The notes: generated by a model from the letters alone, not told the origin. A stretch of 34,873 nt of DNA from an uncultured Prevotella sp. (GCA_934272845.1 CAKQSF010000021.1:1-34873), one strand, 5' to 3'; positions 1-9,046 are shown, numbered from the stretch's first letter. Made by a program: numbers and translations.

Positions 1-515
1 ATTTTAGATATTCTCCCTATTCTCAGCCTGGAGGGCTGTACATTATTGGTAGTGTATAGCCCTCCAGGCTAATATTTCCATACCTATGCCAAATCCGTAG
101 GCTTCGCCCACGGTTACTCATAGTATAGCCTTCCAGGCTAATTTTATCCATACTTATGCTAAGTCCGTTGGTACCGCCCACGGATTTTAGATATTCTCCC
201 TATTCTCAGCCTGGAGGGCTGTACATTATTGGTAGTGTATAGCCCTCCAGGCTAATATTTTCCTTCCTATGCCAAATCCGTAGGCTTCGCCCACGGTTAC
301 TCATAGTATAGCCTTCCAGGCTAATTTATCCATACTTATGCTAAGTCCGTTGGTACCGCCCACGGATTTTAGATATTCTCCTAATTCTCAGCCTGGAAGG
401 CTGTACATTATTGGTAGTGTACAGCCCTCCAGGCTAATATTTTCCTTCCTATGCCAAATCCGTAGGCTTCGCCCACGGTTACTCATAGTATAGCCCTCCA
501 GGCTAATTTTATACT
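1..515. repeat. Tandem array of ~182-bp hairpin repeat units (about 2.8 copies)
   Basis: Units start at 1, 184 and 366; the third is cut short near 515. Each carries a 46-nt hairpin (25-70, 208-253, 390-435) whose arms read AGCCTGGAGGGCT and AGCCCTCCAGGCT around a loop near TTATTGGTAG. A shorter half-palindrome and a conserved box with CCGTAGGCTTCGCCCACGG follow. The same element recurs once near 13090-13290 in the same orientation and once at 34673-34873 inverted. No transposase lies beside it, so it is best described as a dispersed, structured intergenic repeat. Confidence 0.93.
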
Positions 516-559
516 TTGCACATAGTCACCATTACTATACTTTGCACGTAGTCACCATT
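510..559. repeat. Two tandem copies of a 24-bp sequence at the edge of the repeat array
   Basis: Positions 510-533 and 536-559 are the same 24 bases except for one A/G difference; the shared core is TTTGCAC(A/G)TAGTCACC. They close off the 182-bp array on its right side. A function is not evident. Confidence 0.8.
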
Positions 560-799
560 TTATTATCGCTTCTATATAACATGTATCATCCCTGCGTTAC
601 AGAGAACTTGCGATTGAGTCTGTCTAGTGTTCTACTTTCAGGCGAATCTGTAGCGCAGAGATGGAAATGTTATTTCCTGTTTTGCTCAGGGGAAGGCCCC
701 TGTGGTGAACTGAATACTTACTTAAGAATATGCGCCCGCGGATTTAGTGTGCTGTGACGGCTATGCCTTTACTCACTAATCTCTATCTTTTTACCAAAC
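560..799. other. Gene-free stretch between the repeat array and the terminator
   Basis: I see no gene here. A 71-codon plus-strand frame (542-757) begins inside the repeat, has no recognisable motif and looks like chance. Together with the array and terminator, this leaves the first 860 bases without a supported coding region. Confidence 0.6.
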
Positions 800-836
800 A
801 ATAAAGCCCAAATTACCTTGTAATTTGGGCTTTATT
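800..836 (-). terminator. Perfect 17-bp stem hairpin terminator ending the biosynthetic operon
   Basis: Arms 800-816 and 820-836 are exactly complementary (core AAAGCCCAAATTAC / GTAATTTGGGCTTT) with a 3-nt loop. It lies 24 bases past the stop of the AMP ligase gene. Read on the minus strand, the stem ends in TTTATTGTTTGG, a T-rich tail. The symmetric A/T flanks would also let it work from the plus strand. Confidence 0.9.
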
Positions 837-860
837 GTAACGTGCTGATTATCAGTGTTA

Positions 861-2039
861 TCAAAAATCATTATTTTTCTTCATATTCTCTACATACCAC
901 TTTCTGTCCAGTTTGCCGTTTTTGTTGCGTTTCACGCTCTCTACAGCCTCATACTGCATTGGCACCTTGTAACGCTCCTTTACACCCGCGAGGATGTGGC
1001 GGGCGAGGGTTTTCTTGTCGAGCACGGCACCACTGCGCAGCACTACAAGGAGGCAGAGGGCAGACCCTAACAACTTATGAGGACGGGCAATGCAGATGCA
1101 GTCCTTAACGTCAGTGAAGGACATGGCAGCATCCTCCACCTCCATGGGCGATACCTTGTAGCCGCCCACGTTGATGGTGTCGTCATCGCGCCCCAGGATG
1201 TGGAGCATGCCTTCAGGGTCTATGAAGCCATTGTCGTTAGTGTATATGGTGCCATTGCGCAAGACCTCGGCAGTCAGCGCTGGAGCGTCCTTATATCCCG
1301 TCATCAGCGTCATGCCCTTACAGGCAATCTTGCCCTCGGGGGTAATGAATATTTGCGAGTTAGGAAGTGGCTTACCTAGACAGCCAGCGAGGCATCGCCC
1401 GTCGTTATAGTTATATGTGGCGCAGATGCCCGTTTCGGTTGAGGCGTAGGTGTTGTAGAGTCGTGTCTTAGGCAGCAGTTCACACAGTCTGAGCATGTCG
1501 CTGTGGGGCATAGGTGCTGCTCCTGTCTCAATGAAGTCAATGCGGTCGGCATACTGCTTGAGTCTGTCGGCAGAGAACTCAAGGAGCATGCGTATGTTGG
1601 CAGGTACGAGGAAAGTGGCAAACTTCGTAGTCTTAGGCAGTCCGTATTGTTCCAATGGCAGTTGCAGTGCGCGGTAGAAGGCGTTGATGTCCTTCATGCC
1701 GTCTTCAAGGATAAGCAGAGTGCCTCCCACCTTGAGTGTAGGGAATATTTTAGACCAGCATCCGAGGTGCGTCATGTCGCCAGCAATGATGAATACGAGG
1801 TCGCTTGAATAGCCCTGCCCTTGTATCAGGTTGTCGGTGTTCGCCTCCACCGCTCGTTGGCTTATGATAACGCCTTTTGACAGTCCTGTGGTGCCTGTGG
1901 TATAGAGTGTGAAGTCTCCGTCCCATGCCTCGCCAAGGAGAGGTATGGGCAGTGGCTCACGGCGCTGCATGCGGTCATAGAGTTCTGCGTAGGTGAGGAC
2001 TGTAGAGCCTGAGATTATGGCTGGCTTATTGTAATTCAT
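861..2039 (-). CDS. Short AMP-dependent acyl/aryl-acid ligase (ANL superfamily)
   Basis: This 392-residue enzyme most likely adenylates an aromatic acid and loads it on an ACP as the polyene starter. ANL core motifs are visible in order: TTGTTGLSKG (A3, 47-56), YNTYASTETG (A5, about 195-204), YTNDNG (A7, 266-271), GRDDDTINVGGYK (A8, 283-295) and NKNGKLDRK (A10, 372-380, with the catalytic lysine at 376). Typical family members have well over 100 residues before A3; here only about 46 remain, as seen in other short ligases of aryl polyene loci. It is the last gene of the operon and follows an ACP, a plausible partner. Aryl specificity is inferred from the neighbourhood. Confidence 0.88.
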   Translation of the reverse strand: MNYNKPAIISGSTVLTYAELYDRMQRREPLPIPLLGEAWDGDFTLYTTGTTGLSKGVIISQRAVEANTDNLIQGQGYSSDLVFIIAGDMTHLGCWSKIFPTLKVGGTLLILEDGMKDINAFYRALQLPLEQYGLPKTTKFATFLVPANIRMLLEFSADRLKQYADRIDFIETGAAPMPHSDMLRLCELLPKTRLYNTYASTETGICATYNYNDGRCLAGCLGKPLPNSQIFITPEGKIACKGMTLMTGYKDAPALTAEVLRNGTIYTNDNGFIDPEGMLHILGRDDDTINVGGYKVSPMEVEDAAMSFTDVKDCICIARPHKLLGSALCLLVVLRSGAVLDKKTLARHILAGVKERYKVPMQYEAVESVKRNKNGKLDRKWYVENMKKNNDF

Positions 2040-2117
2040 AATTCATAATTCACAATTCACAATTCATAATTCACAATTACTCATGGCGTAGCCCGATTAT
2101 TCATTATTCATTATTCA
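2040..2117. repeat. Low-complexity spacer of AATTCATAATTCAC and ATTCATT units
   Basis: The gap between the ACP gene and the AMP ligase gene is almost wholly short repeats of the types ATTCATAATTCAC and TTATTCA. The same type of spacer fills 2343-2411, 8884-8943, 9010-9046 and 11590-11606. They contain no coding signal and look like slippage-grown DNA in operon gaps. Confidence 0.75.
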
Positions 2118-2342
2118 TTATTCATTATTTATCTTCCCCTCCACCATCTTCACGATGTTGTCGAGCGACTTAAAGTTCTTTGGTGTTACGTCAGCCGCTC
2201 CGAGTTCTATGTTGTATTCCTCAGAGAGTAGCATCATGATGGTTGTGATGTCGAGGGAACTGAGTTCCGCGAAGAGGAAGTCGGAGTCGATGTCTACCAA
2301 TGGCAGTGCATCCTCCAGTATCTGTCTTATTCTTTCTTTCAT
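2118..2342 (-). CDS. Acyl carrier protein
   Basis: This small acidic 74-residue protein has the ACP helical pattern. The phosphopantetheine site is ELSSLDITT (27-35), so Ser29 is the likely attachment residue; the usual Asp before the serine is replaced by Ser. The C-terminal half (LLSEEYNIEL, then a helix near SLDNIVKMVEG) is typical. It lies just upstream of the AMP ligase and is a likely acceptor for the aryl starter. It is one of four ACPs in the locus and diverges from the near-identical pair at 12708 and 22392. Confidence 0.87.
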   Translation of the reverse strand: MKERIRQILEDALPLVDIDSDFLFAELSSLDITTIMMLLSEEYNIELGAADVTPKNFKSLDNIVKMVEGKINNE

Positions 2343-2411
2343 AACGGTAAGTTTAATTCATAATGCATAATTCATAATGCATAATTATTAATTATTAATT
2401 ATTAATTTCGT

Positions 2412-4838
2412 TTATACCTGTTTAGCGGTATCTTTCCCTCCTCTCGGGGGGAGGTTAGGGAGAGGGGTTAACAACCTATACATCAGTGGCGGCAGCAGCC
2501 ACGACATGAAGACCACGCACGACATGCCCAGTATCGTTATCTCGGCTAAGGAGAAGAGGGCAGGGTGCTTGGCGAATATCAGCGTGCCTATACCGATGAA
2601 CATTATCAGCGCCGAGAGCAAGATGCTCTGGCGGTAAGAGACGAGTATGCCCTTGCCGTGTTTGCGTTCGTGCATGCAGCCCTCGGTGATGAAGATGGTG
2701 TAGTCATCACCTTGACCGAAGATGAAGGTGGCGAGGATAATGTTCACTATATTAAACTTGATGCCTAACAGTGCCATGACGCCCAGTATCCATAGCCAAC
2801 TGACTGCCATAGGGATGAAGGAGATGATGGCTAACTTCAGACTGCGGAACGATGCCCACAGGAAGAAGAACACAATGGCGGAACATGCCCAGCCTATGTA
2901 GTTGAAGTTGTCAGAGAGTGTGTTAGCCAATGCGCTGTTCATGCTTGCCACATCGAAACTGTCGGGGTATTTCTTAAGCATCGTCTCCACTTGGTCTTTC
3001 TTCACCTCCATCTTGTCTACCACGGTGTATCGCGCAGCCACGCTGTCAATGCTGATGTTGGAACGGAACACGGTGGAGGTGAGCGGACGGAAGTATGTGA
3101 ACGCCTGTGGGGTGTATTCTCCCTGTATGATGTTGCTAAAGTCGTCAAATGCGCCTTGTGCGAAGCCTGCCTTCTGAGCCTCGGCAGCGAGTGTGGTGGT
3201 CAGCGTCTCGTGGTGTTTCGTTATGAAGTCGTGCCACATGCTTAGGCGGTGAGCCTGCTCTCGTTGTGAGGCGAGGAAGTGAGTGGTGCGGTCAAGGCGT
3301 CGCGTCAGTGCACTGTCGAGTGCCGCATCAATAGTGGTGGCGGTGGCAGGCACGTAGAGCGTCACCGTTGTGGTGTCAGCATCCTTTGACATAAGGCGCT
3401 GGAAATACTCCATGTCCGAGCGTTGCTGTGGGGTCATGTAGTTGATGTTAGCCATGTTAGAGTCGAACTCCACGTCGAGGCTGAACCATCCGAAGACGAC
3501 TGTCAGTATGGCTACTATGGCTATGAGCCACGGTTTCTCGTGCAGTTCCACGGAGGCAATACGGCGCAGTATGTCAGACTTCTTCTCTTTTACCGGCTTA
3601 ACGAAAAGTGGCAGGTATATGAGTACGAAGAAGATGGTGCCGATAAGTAGCAGTGAGGCAAAGGTGCCGAGGTCGCGCAGGGCAGTAGCATCGAGTGGCA
3701 CAAGTGCGAGGAAGGCCCCCACGGTGGTAATGTTGCCCACGAGCAGTGGCATGCGAATATCTTTCAGTGCCTTCTTCATGTTAGGTTCGTGTTCGGTGTG
3801 CGCCACGAGGTGCAGCGGATAGTTTACCGCTATGCCGAGGATAACGCTGGAGATGCCTATGACGATGATAGAGACGCTATCGTGTAGCAACGCCATGCCG
3901 CCAAGGGCGAAGAGCCATCCCCAGCCTATGCTGAGGGCTATGAGCAGTATGTCACGTATGGAGCGGAAGGAGAAGTAGAGCAAGGCGAGGATAAGCACCA
4001 CGGCAAGCACCACGGCAATGACGGAGTCGTGCTTAATCTGTGTGGCGTTGCCCACGGCAATCTGTGGTCCTCCCACCACGTGTGCCTTGATGCCAGGATA
4101 CTTCTGCTGCATGCTCTGTATGCTACCATTTATCAGCGTCAGTAGTTGGGCGTTCATCTCTGTCTCGGCATTGCCGAAAGGTGATGGAATAGTGACGATG
4201 GCGCGTGACATATCGGGAGTGAAGATATAGCCATCGTATATCTCAAAGTGTGTCTGCGGCTGCAGTTCTTGCAGTCGTGCCACGATGGGTGTAAAGAGGT
4301 TTAGTGGGTCGCGCCCAATGTTATCAGACAGCAGTCCACCGGTAGGGAACATCAGCATCTCCTTGTCCTGCTGCATCTGTCGCGCCACGTAGTCAGGAGC
4401 AGCCAGCAGAGAGTCCATCCTGTGGTAGTCGGCAGCGGAGAGGAAGTAGGGTATGTTGGCGTAGACAAAATCTTGCACCTCTGCAATGGTCTCAGCGTCC
4501 ACCTGTACTGTCATGCCTTTAGTCCATCCAGCAGTGTCTTTCTTCTCCACATCTTCGGCAAAGCATGCCACTGCCTCGGTCACTTTGTCGGCATCGCCAG
4601 GGTTAGTGAAGAGCACAGCGAGTTGGTTAGCGCCTGCTATGTCCTGATATATGTCGAGTGCTTGGCGGTCCTTATTGCCGAGAGGCAGAAAGTCAGAGAT
4701 GTCTTCCTTGTAGGTCAGTCCGAGCGTAAGGACGATGAGCACAGCGGTGAGGAGGAAGAGAAGGCCTAGTCTGAAGCCTGGTCCTAACCCCCTCTTGCGT
4801 CCCCCCATGTGGGGAAAGAGGTTACTGATGTCTGTCAT
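2412..4838 (-). CDS. MMPL/RND-family exporter of the aryl polyene locus
   Basis: This 808-residue inner-membrane transporter has two halves, each with a leading transmembrane helix, a large periplasmic domain and a bundle of helices, as in hydrophobe exporters of the MMPL family (ApeM-type in aryl polyene loci). The second half has the family signature GQGDDYTIFITEG, with acidic residues in a membrane helix. It likely moves the lipid-like pigment out of the inner membrane. Both ends look repeat-derived: residues 1-22 match the start of the TonB receptor at 29889, and the last 20 or so residues (TPLPNLPPRGGK) come from the GC-rich palindromic repeat. A later start at Met11 is possible. Confidence 0.92.
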   Translation of the reverse strand: MTDISNLFPHMGGRKRGLGPGFRLGLLFLLTAVLIVLTLGLTYKEDISDFLPLGNKDRQALDIYQDIAGANQLAVLFTNPGDADKVTEAVACFAEDVEKKDTAGWTKGMTVQVDAETIAEVQDFVYANIPYFLSAADYHRMDSLLAAPDYVARQMQQDKEMLMFPTGGLLSDNIGRDPLNLFTPIVARLQELQPQTHFEIYDGYIFTPDMSRAIVTIPSPFGNAETEMNAQLLTLINGSIQSMQQKYPGIKAHVVGGPQIAVGNATQIKHDSVIAVVLAVVLILALLYFSFRSIRDILLIALSIGWGWLFALGGMALLHDSVSIIVIGISSVILGIAVNYPLHLVAHTEHEPNMKKALKDIRMPLLVGNITTVGAFLALVPLDATALRDLGTFASLLLIGTIFFVLIYLPLFVKPVKEKKSDILRRIASVELHEKPWLIAIVAILTVVFGWFSLDVEFDSNMANINYMTPQQRSDMEYFQRLMSKDADTTTVTLYVPATATTIDAALDSALTRRLDRTTHFLASQREQAHRLSMWHDFITKHHETLTTTLAAEAQKAGFAQGAFDDFSNIIQGEYTPQAFTYFRPLTSTVFRSNISIDSVAARYTVVDKMEVKKDQVETMLKKYPDSFDVASMNSALANTLSDNFNYIGWACSAIVFFFLWASFRSLKLAIISFIPMAVSWLWILGVMALLGIKFNIVNIILATFIFGQGDDYTIFITEGCMHERKHGKGILVSYRQSILLSALIMFIGIGTLIFAKHPALFSLAEITILGMSCVVFMSWLLPPLMYRLLTPLPNLPPRGGKDTAKQV

Positions 4839-4930
4839 ATGCTGTTGTAAATTAAAAATTTAAAATTATGATTACCTTATGCTGGTTGAACCTCCACAAT
4901 CTATTTAGATTGTATCTCTTCCTTCCCTTT
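4783..4930. repeat. Composite dispersed repeat spanning a gene start (copy 1)
   Basis: This stretch matches 29822-29985 segment by segment: a CCCCCTCTTGCGTCCCC block, GAGGTTACTG(A/G)TGTCTG(C/T)CATATG, an AT-rich spacer, TTATGATTACCTTAT, then CTCCACAATCTATTTAG. It covers the first codons of the MMPL gene and the last codons of the next gene upstream. A partial version lies at 22670-22800. Confidence 0.8.
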
Positions 4931-6403
4931 ATACCACTTTCTGAACCATGATGCCCTTTCTCTGAAAGTGCCGTGTTTCTGTTGTTCAGCCAGGGAGACG
5001 CGTTGTCCTATCTCTATGTGAATAAAGCCCTTGTTGAGGTGTTTTGCACTCTTTGGCAATACCTGTCCGGCACCATACAGCATTAGTGGCAGTATGTCGA
5101 GGTTCAGTTTCTCGGCCAACATGAAGGCACCTTGGTGAAAACGCTGTATGTGGCAGTCTGCTGAGCGAGTGCCCTCAGGGAAAACCGCTATGCTGTAGCC
5201 GCGCTCTACCAACGATTGCAGGCGAGGCAGCAGTTCGTCGGTGCCCATCGACACGGGGTAGAACTCCGCATGGCGCACTACGTAGCCAAAGAAGAAGTTG
5301 TTCCACACCCAGTCCTTTGTGAGTACCACCATTCTGTCCGTCAGTTGCAGCAGTGCCATGAGGTCGAGCGGCGACTGGTGGTTGCAGATTATCATGGCAG
5401 GGCGATGGAAGACCTCGCCGTGCTTGTTGCCAACAGTGAATTTTACGCCAGGGATGCCGTGGTAAACCATGACGAGGCGCGCCATGAAGTGAATCAGTCG
5501 GTGCAGTTTGCGACGTTTCTCCTCCGTCATGCGCCCTATCTTGATTAGTGCTATAGCGATGGGGTTCATCACAAATAGCGACATGATGACGAAGAAGAGT
5601 AGGGCATATATTGTTCTCACACCCACCATAGTCTTTCTAATTGCCCACAGAGGTAGCCCATAGAACAACGCCATGAAGCAGAGAATGGTGTTAAGAATAG
5701 AGATGCGGGTGAAGTCATACGCTGGTCGGAAGTGTGACACACGCTCCTCACGCGGGGGATAATACACGTTGACAGGCACCTGAACGAGCCTTACACCGTG
5801 CCATGCTGCGAAGACGAGCAGTTCCAGTTCAGCCTCGTAACGCGACGTAAGGAAGCGCAGTCCGTAGAGTTTATGTATTGGGTAGAGGCGATATCCCGTC
5901 TGCGTGTCGCGTAGCCTTTGTCCTGTCTGTACGCAGAACCAGAAGTTGCTGAAGGCGTTGGCGAACTTACTGCCTCCCGAACGCTCCATGGCGTCCAGGT
6001 CCTTGCGTTCGCCAATGAGCAGCGCACCAGGATGGTCAATGTTAGCCTGCAACAGAGTCGGTATATCTTCAGGGAAGTGTTGACCGTCAGCATCAAGCGT
6101 TATGGCGTAAGAAAAGCCCATGCTGAGAGCCTTGCGGAACCCTGTTCGTAAGGCGGTACCTTTTCCGCTGTTCTTAGGTAGTGACAGCAGAGAAATGTCA
6201 TTGTGGTTACGCAGCAGTGAGGGAGTGTTGTCCGTACTGCCATCATTAACCACGATAACGTCCATGCAATAGTCCTTTGTGCGGCGCACCACGTCGTCGA
6301 TCGTCCCCTCATTGTTGTATGTAGGGATGATGACGCAGATGCGGCGTGACCTGAGTAGTTGCTTGCAGGTTTCAGGGTCTGTTATTTCTTCTTTTCCTCG
6401 CAT
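4901..6403 (-). CDS. Fused family 2 glycosyltransferase and PlsC-type acyltransferase
   Basis: This 500-residue two-domain protein resembles the ApeJ-type fusion of aryl polyene loci. Residues about 20-240 are a GT2 domain: VIIPTYNNEGT (24-34), VVNDGSTDNT (51-60) and the metal-binding DADGQH (104-109). Two hydrophobic stretches follow (about 235-255 and 262-288). Residues 310-470 are an LPLAT domain with the catalytic NHQSPLD (341-347, His342 and Asp347) and FPEGTRS (409-415). It likely attaches a sugar and an acyl chain to a lipid anchor or to the polyene. The next gene starts 3 bases away, so they are translated together. The exact substrates are unknown. Confidence 0.9.
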   Translation of the reverse strand: MRGKEEITDPETCKQLLRSRRICVIIPTYNNEGTIDDVVRRTKDYCMDVIVVNDGSTDNTPSLLRNHNDISLLSLPKNSGKGTALRTGFRKALSMGFSYAITLDADGQHFPEDIPTLLQANIDHPGALLIGERKDLDAMERSGGSKFANAFSNFWFCVQTGQRLRDTQTGYRLYPIHKLYGLRFLTSRYEAELELLVFAAWHGVRLVQVPVNVYYPPREERVSHFRPAYDFTRISILNTILCFMALFYGLPLWAIRKTMVGVRTIYALLFFVIMSLFVMNPIAIALIKIGRMTEEKRRKLHRLIHFMARLVMVYHGIPGVKFTVGNKHGEVFHRPAMIICNHQSPLDLMALLQLTDRMVVLTKDWVWNNFFFGYVVRHAEFYPVSMGTDELLPRLQSLVERGYSIAVFPEGTRSADCHIQRFHQGAFMLAEKLNLDILPLMLYGAGQVLPKSAKHLNKGFIHIEIGQRVSLAEQQKHGTFRERASWFRKWYKGKEEIQSK

Positions 6404-6406
6404 ATA

Positions 6407-6781
6407 TTAATGGCGCTCCTCGCATGTTAAAGATAGTTTTGCGAACACCGTCTTTTCGTTCTTTACTACGCACTGAAACGTTACGTTGCCGTCTTCTTGG
6501 CGTATGTTTGAAATGTCATACTCCACCACTGTTGTCACCTCAGGCGTTATGATAGAGAGGAACTTCACGTTCTTAGCCCTCTTCATCATGAGGCACGTGC
6601 CCAGTGCTTCTTCCATTATCTCCACCGCCATCTGTGTGATGCATACCCCTGGTGTGATGGGGTGGTTAGGGAAATGCGCATGATATATAATGCTGTCGGG
6701 CAGCAGTTGCAGTGTGGCGTTGACGCTGTCAGCATTGCGTTTGAGCGCAAGTAGATGGTAAAGAGTATTGTTGAGTTTCAT
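6407..6781 (-). CDS. Hotdog dehydratase-like subunit with the catalytic His but not the Glu
   Basis: This 124-residue protein has a FabA/FabZ-type hotdog motif, HAHFPNHPITPGV (34-46), with the catalytic histidine at position 36. In FabZ a Glu, and in FabA an Asp, sits 14 residues after this His; here that position is Gln50 (CITQMAVEI). On its own it should be a poor dehydratase. It corresponds in position and type to ApeI of aryl polyene loci. The hotdog protein at 11039 has the reverse defect, so a heterodimer is likely. A thioesterase-like role is the main alternative. It is 3 bases from each neighbour in a tight operon. Confidence 0.85.
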   Translation of the reverse strand: MKLNNTLYHLLALKRNADSVNATLQLLPDSIIYHAHFPNHPITPGVCITQMAVEIMEEALGTCLMMKRAKNVKFLSIITPEVTTVVEYDISNIRQEDGNVTFQCVVKNEKTVFAKLSLTCEERH

Positions 6782-6784
6782 TAT

Positions 6785-7147
6785 CTATCTTGCCATTATG
6801 GCGCATCCCGCCATGATGAGGAATGCGCCTATCCATTTAGTGTAGTCCACGCTTTCGTGGAAGAAGAGGATTGATAACAGCATGCATATCACGTAACTCA
6901 TGGAGCCTAGTGGATATGCCACACTCAGTGGGAAATGCTTTACCATGTACATCCACAGCAGGTTGGCGGCAAGGAAACTGATGCCGCAGAGCGCAAACTG
7001 CCAGTTGACGAGGAACGAGCGAAAGAACGTCCATGTCCAGCCCAGCGGTGCCATGCGCTGCAGTCCTATCTTCAGCAATACCTGTCCGAGTGCCAGTAGT
7101 GTGCTCTGTACTATGGCAAGAAGTACCAGTCGTGTTATGCCTGTCAT
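6785..7147 (-). CDS. Small four-helix EamA/SMR-type membrane transporter
   Basis: This 120-residue protein is nearly all hydrophobic and has four predicted membrane helices. The first helix carries LLALGQVLLKIGL and the second pair has SVAYPLGSMSY, patterns seen in small multidrug resistance proteins and in ArnE/ArnF-type lipid-linked sugar flippase subunits. Its start overlaps the stop of the upstream ketosynthase gene by 4 bases (ATGA), so it is part of the operon. A role in flipping a glycolipid or pigment intermediate made by the neighbouring glycosyltransferase is inference. Confidence 0.8.
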   Translation of the reverse strand: MTGITRLVLLAIVQSTLLALGQVLLKIGLQRMAPLGWTWTFFRSFLVNWQFALCGISFLAANLLWMYMVKHFPLSVAYPLGSMSYVICMLLSILFFHESVDYTKWIGAFLIMAGCAIMAR

Positions 7148-8883
7148 GCCCTTTTCATTACTATGCTGCGTGAATATATCTCTTTTGGCAGTGGCTGATG
7201 TAGTCTCTCGGCAAAGTTGCGGAAGAGTTCCGTAGACTCATCGTGCATGCCAATGAGCACCATCTGTGCCCGTCCTGTCTCTATCAAGCGGCGAGCGTCG
7301 CGAAGTGCCCAGTCGAGCGACTTGTCGCCCTGCGTATATGTAGTGTTATATCCGTGGCACTTAGTGCGTATTGCTATGGCGCTGCCCACGGTGTTGTGGG
7401 TAGACTGCATGAAGAGTGTAGGGCTGAGAGTCTCCTCCCCGTTGTCGGTCATGTCGATAAGGAACTTCTCGCTGGTCTCCAGCATGCCGTATGCCGTGCC
7501 CGTAATGATAGCGTCAGGACAGGTAATGCCAGCCATCTGCAATGCTTTTAGCGAGGAGAGCGTAGCCGCCTTGATGAGTTTTCCCATGCGGCGTGACTGC
7601 ATAGGCGATACAAACTCCTTCAGTTCAGGCAACTGCGCAATGTCGTCAACGATGTATTCGCTTGCCATCACCGCTTCGTAATGCTTTTCGTAACAGTGTG
7701 TCTCCACCGCCTTGCGACTGATGATGAGGCTACTGTCGTTACCGCCGAAGCCGAAGGAGTTGCAGACCACGTTGTTCAGTATGACGCCATCCTTGCCCAT
7801 ACACGGTGTTATGCCTCCCTCCGTCTGGTTCTTCCAACCTATGTTAGCAGGAATAAAGCCATGCTTCATGGCGAGGATAGAGATAACAGTCTCAATGGAA
7901 CCCGATGCCGATGTGGTGTGTCCTGTGTATGCCTTAGTGCTCGACACTGGCGGCATGTTGCTAGCGAAGACACGTTGCAGTGCGATGCTCTCGCTGATGT
8001 CGTTGTTAGGCGTTCCCGTTCCGTGGGCATTGACGTAATCAATGTCCTCTGGCTTCATGCCGCTCATGGTGAGTGCATCGTTCATTGCGAGGTAAGCCCC
8101 CTCGCCGTTGTCAGACGTAGCGGTCTGGTGAAACGCGTCGCAGCGGTTGCCATAGCCAGCGATATACGCCTCAGCGTCAGCCTTATCCCTCTCCAGTACG
8201 AGGAACGCTGCTCCTTCGCCGAGGTTTAGTCCAGCGCGTGTAGCGTCAAAGGGTCGACACTGTTCCTTGTCGAGGATAAGCAGTGTGTTGAAGCCATTGA
8301 GGTGGAAGCGGCTCAAGGCCTCCGTTCCGCCAGCGATGACAACGTCGGCCTCACCGCTCTTAAGCATTTCGCAGCCAAGGATAATGGCGTTGAGGGCAGA
8401 GGAACAGGCAGTGCTGATGGTGCACACCTCAGCGTGGTCCAGTCCGCAGAGCGTGGCAATCTCATGAGTATTGCTGCCGCAGTCGTGCTTGTTCACGTAG
8501 GCAAGGTTACGGTCTTCCGTCCTCATGGATGGGAAGAGACGCTCCGTCACGTCCATACCGCCCACGGTGGTGCCAGAGATCAGTGCCACCTTGCGGTCTT
8601 TTAACTGCTCTGCGGTATAGCCTGCTGCAGTCATAGCCTGCTTAATGGCTATTGCGCCAAGCAGCGAGGTGCGGCTGATGACGGTGGCTACATCAATGCC
8701 GAGCATGGACTTCATCTCCTCGTCAGAGAGTTTCACCTCGCCCACAGGCAGTTCACGGTGTGTGGAATGCAGGTAGCGCATGGTGCCAATACCGCTTCGT
8801 TGTGCCTTGAGCGATGCCAGCGTCTCCGTAGCGTTATTGCCAATGGCGGAGATTATGCCGTAGCCAGAGATGGAATAATTCAT
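7144..8883 (-). CDS. Ketosynthase fused to a chain-length-factor-like partial ketosynthase
   Basis: The 579 residues divide into a full FabF-type ketosynthase (1 to about 390) and a second ketosynthase-like half domain (about 400-579). The first has the complete triad: Cys160 in STACSSA, His287 in NAHGTGTPNND and His322 in YTGHTTSASG, and it ends with SFGFGGNDSSLII. The second resembles the Ketoacyl-synt_2 type, with FMQSTHNTVGSAIA near 491-504. At the place of the active Cys it has YNTTYTQGD, so it should be inactive. A built-in KS:CLF pair for polyene extension is the natural reading. It is far longer than ordinary FabF (about 410). Confidence 0.88.
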   Translation of the reverse strand: MNYSISGYGIISAIGNNATETLASLKAQRSGIGTMRYLHSTHRELPVGEVKLSDEEMKSMLGIDVATVISRTSLLGAIAIKQAMTAAGYTAEQLKDRKVALISGTTVGGMDVTERLFPSMRTEDRNLAYVNKHDCGSNTHEIATLCGLDHAEVCTISTACSSALNAIILGCEMLKSGEADVVIAGGTEALSRFHLNGFNTLLILDKEQCRPFDATRAGLNLGEGAAFLVLERDKADAEAYIAGYGNRCDAFHQTATSDNGEGAYLAMNDALTMSGMKPEDIDYVNAHGTGTPNNDISESIALQRVFASNMPPVSSTKAYTGHTTSASGSIETVISILAMKHGFIPANIGWKNQTEGGITPCMGKDGVILNNVVCNSFGFGGNDSSLIISRKAVETHCYEKHYEAVMASEYIVDDIAQLPELKEFVSPMQSRRMGKLIKAATLSSLKALQMAGITCPDAIITGTAYGMLETSEKFLIDMTDNGEETLSPTLFMQSTHNTVGSAIAIRTKCHGYNTTYTQGDKSLDWALRDARRLIETGRAQMVLIGMHDESTELFRNFAERLHQPLPKEIYSRSIVMKRA

Positions 8884-9046
8884 AATTCACAATTCACAAT
8901 TCATAATTCATAATTCACAATTCATAATTCACAATTCATAATTAGTAACTATTTTGGGTTGGAAGCCAATACTTTGAGTAAACCCTATTTCGTATTGTGG
9001 CGTAGTCTAATTATGCATTATGCATTATGAATTGTGAATTATTAAT
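8884..9046. repeat. Gap with AATTCATAATTCAC repeats and a degenerate copy of the 182-bp element edge
   Basis: 8884-8943 and 9010-9046 are simple repeats of the ATTCATAATTCAC and ATGCATTATG types. Between them, GGAAGCCAATACTTTGAGTAA (near 8960-8980) matches the edge of the 182-bp family (GAAGCCAATACTATGAGTAA near 13114), so an old copy has probably decayed here. No gene is visible. Confidence 0.55.

Noticed and set aside
1..515. CRISPR array
   Set aside because: The units are about 182 bp and near-identical throughout, with no short repeats separated by unique spacers and no cas genes.
542..757. 71-codon plus-strand frame beside the left repeat array
   Set aside because: It begins inside the repeat, has no recognisable domain, and is the only candidate plus-strand gene in a window otherwise all on the minus strand.
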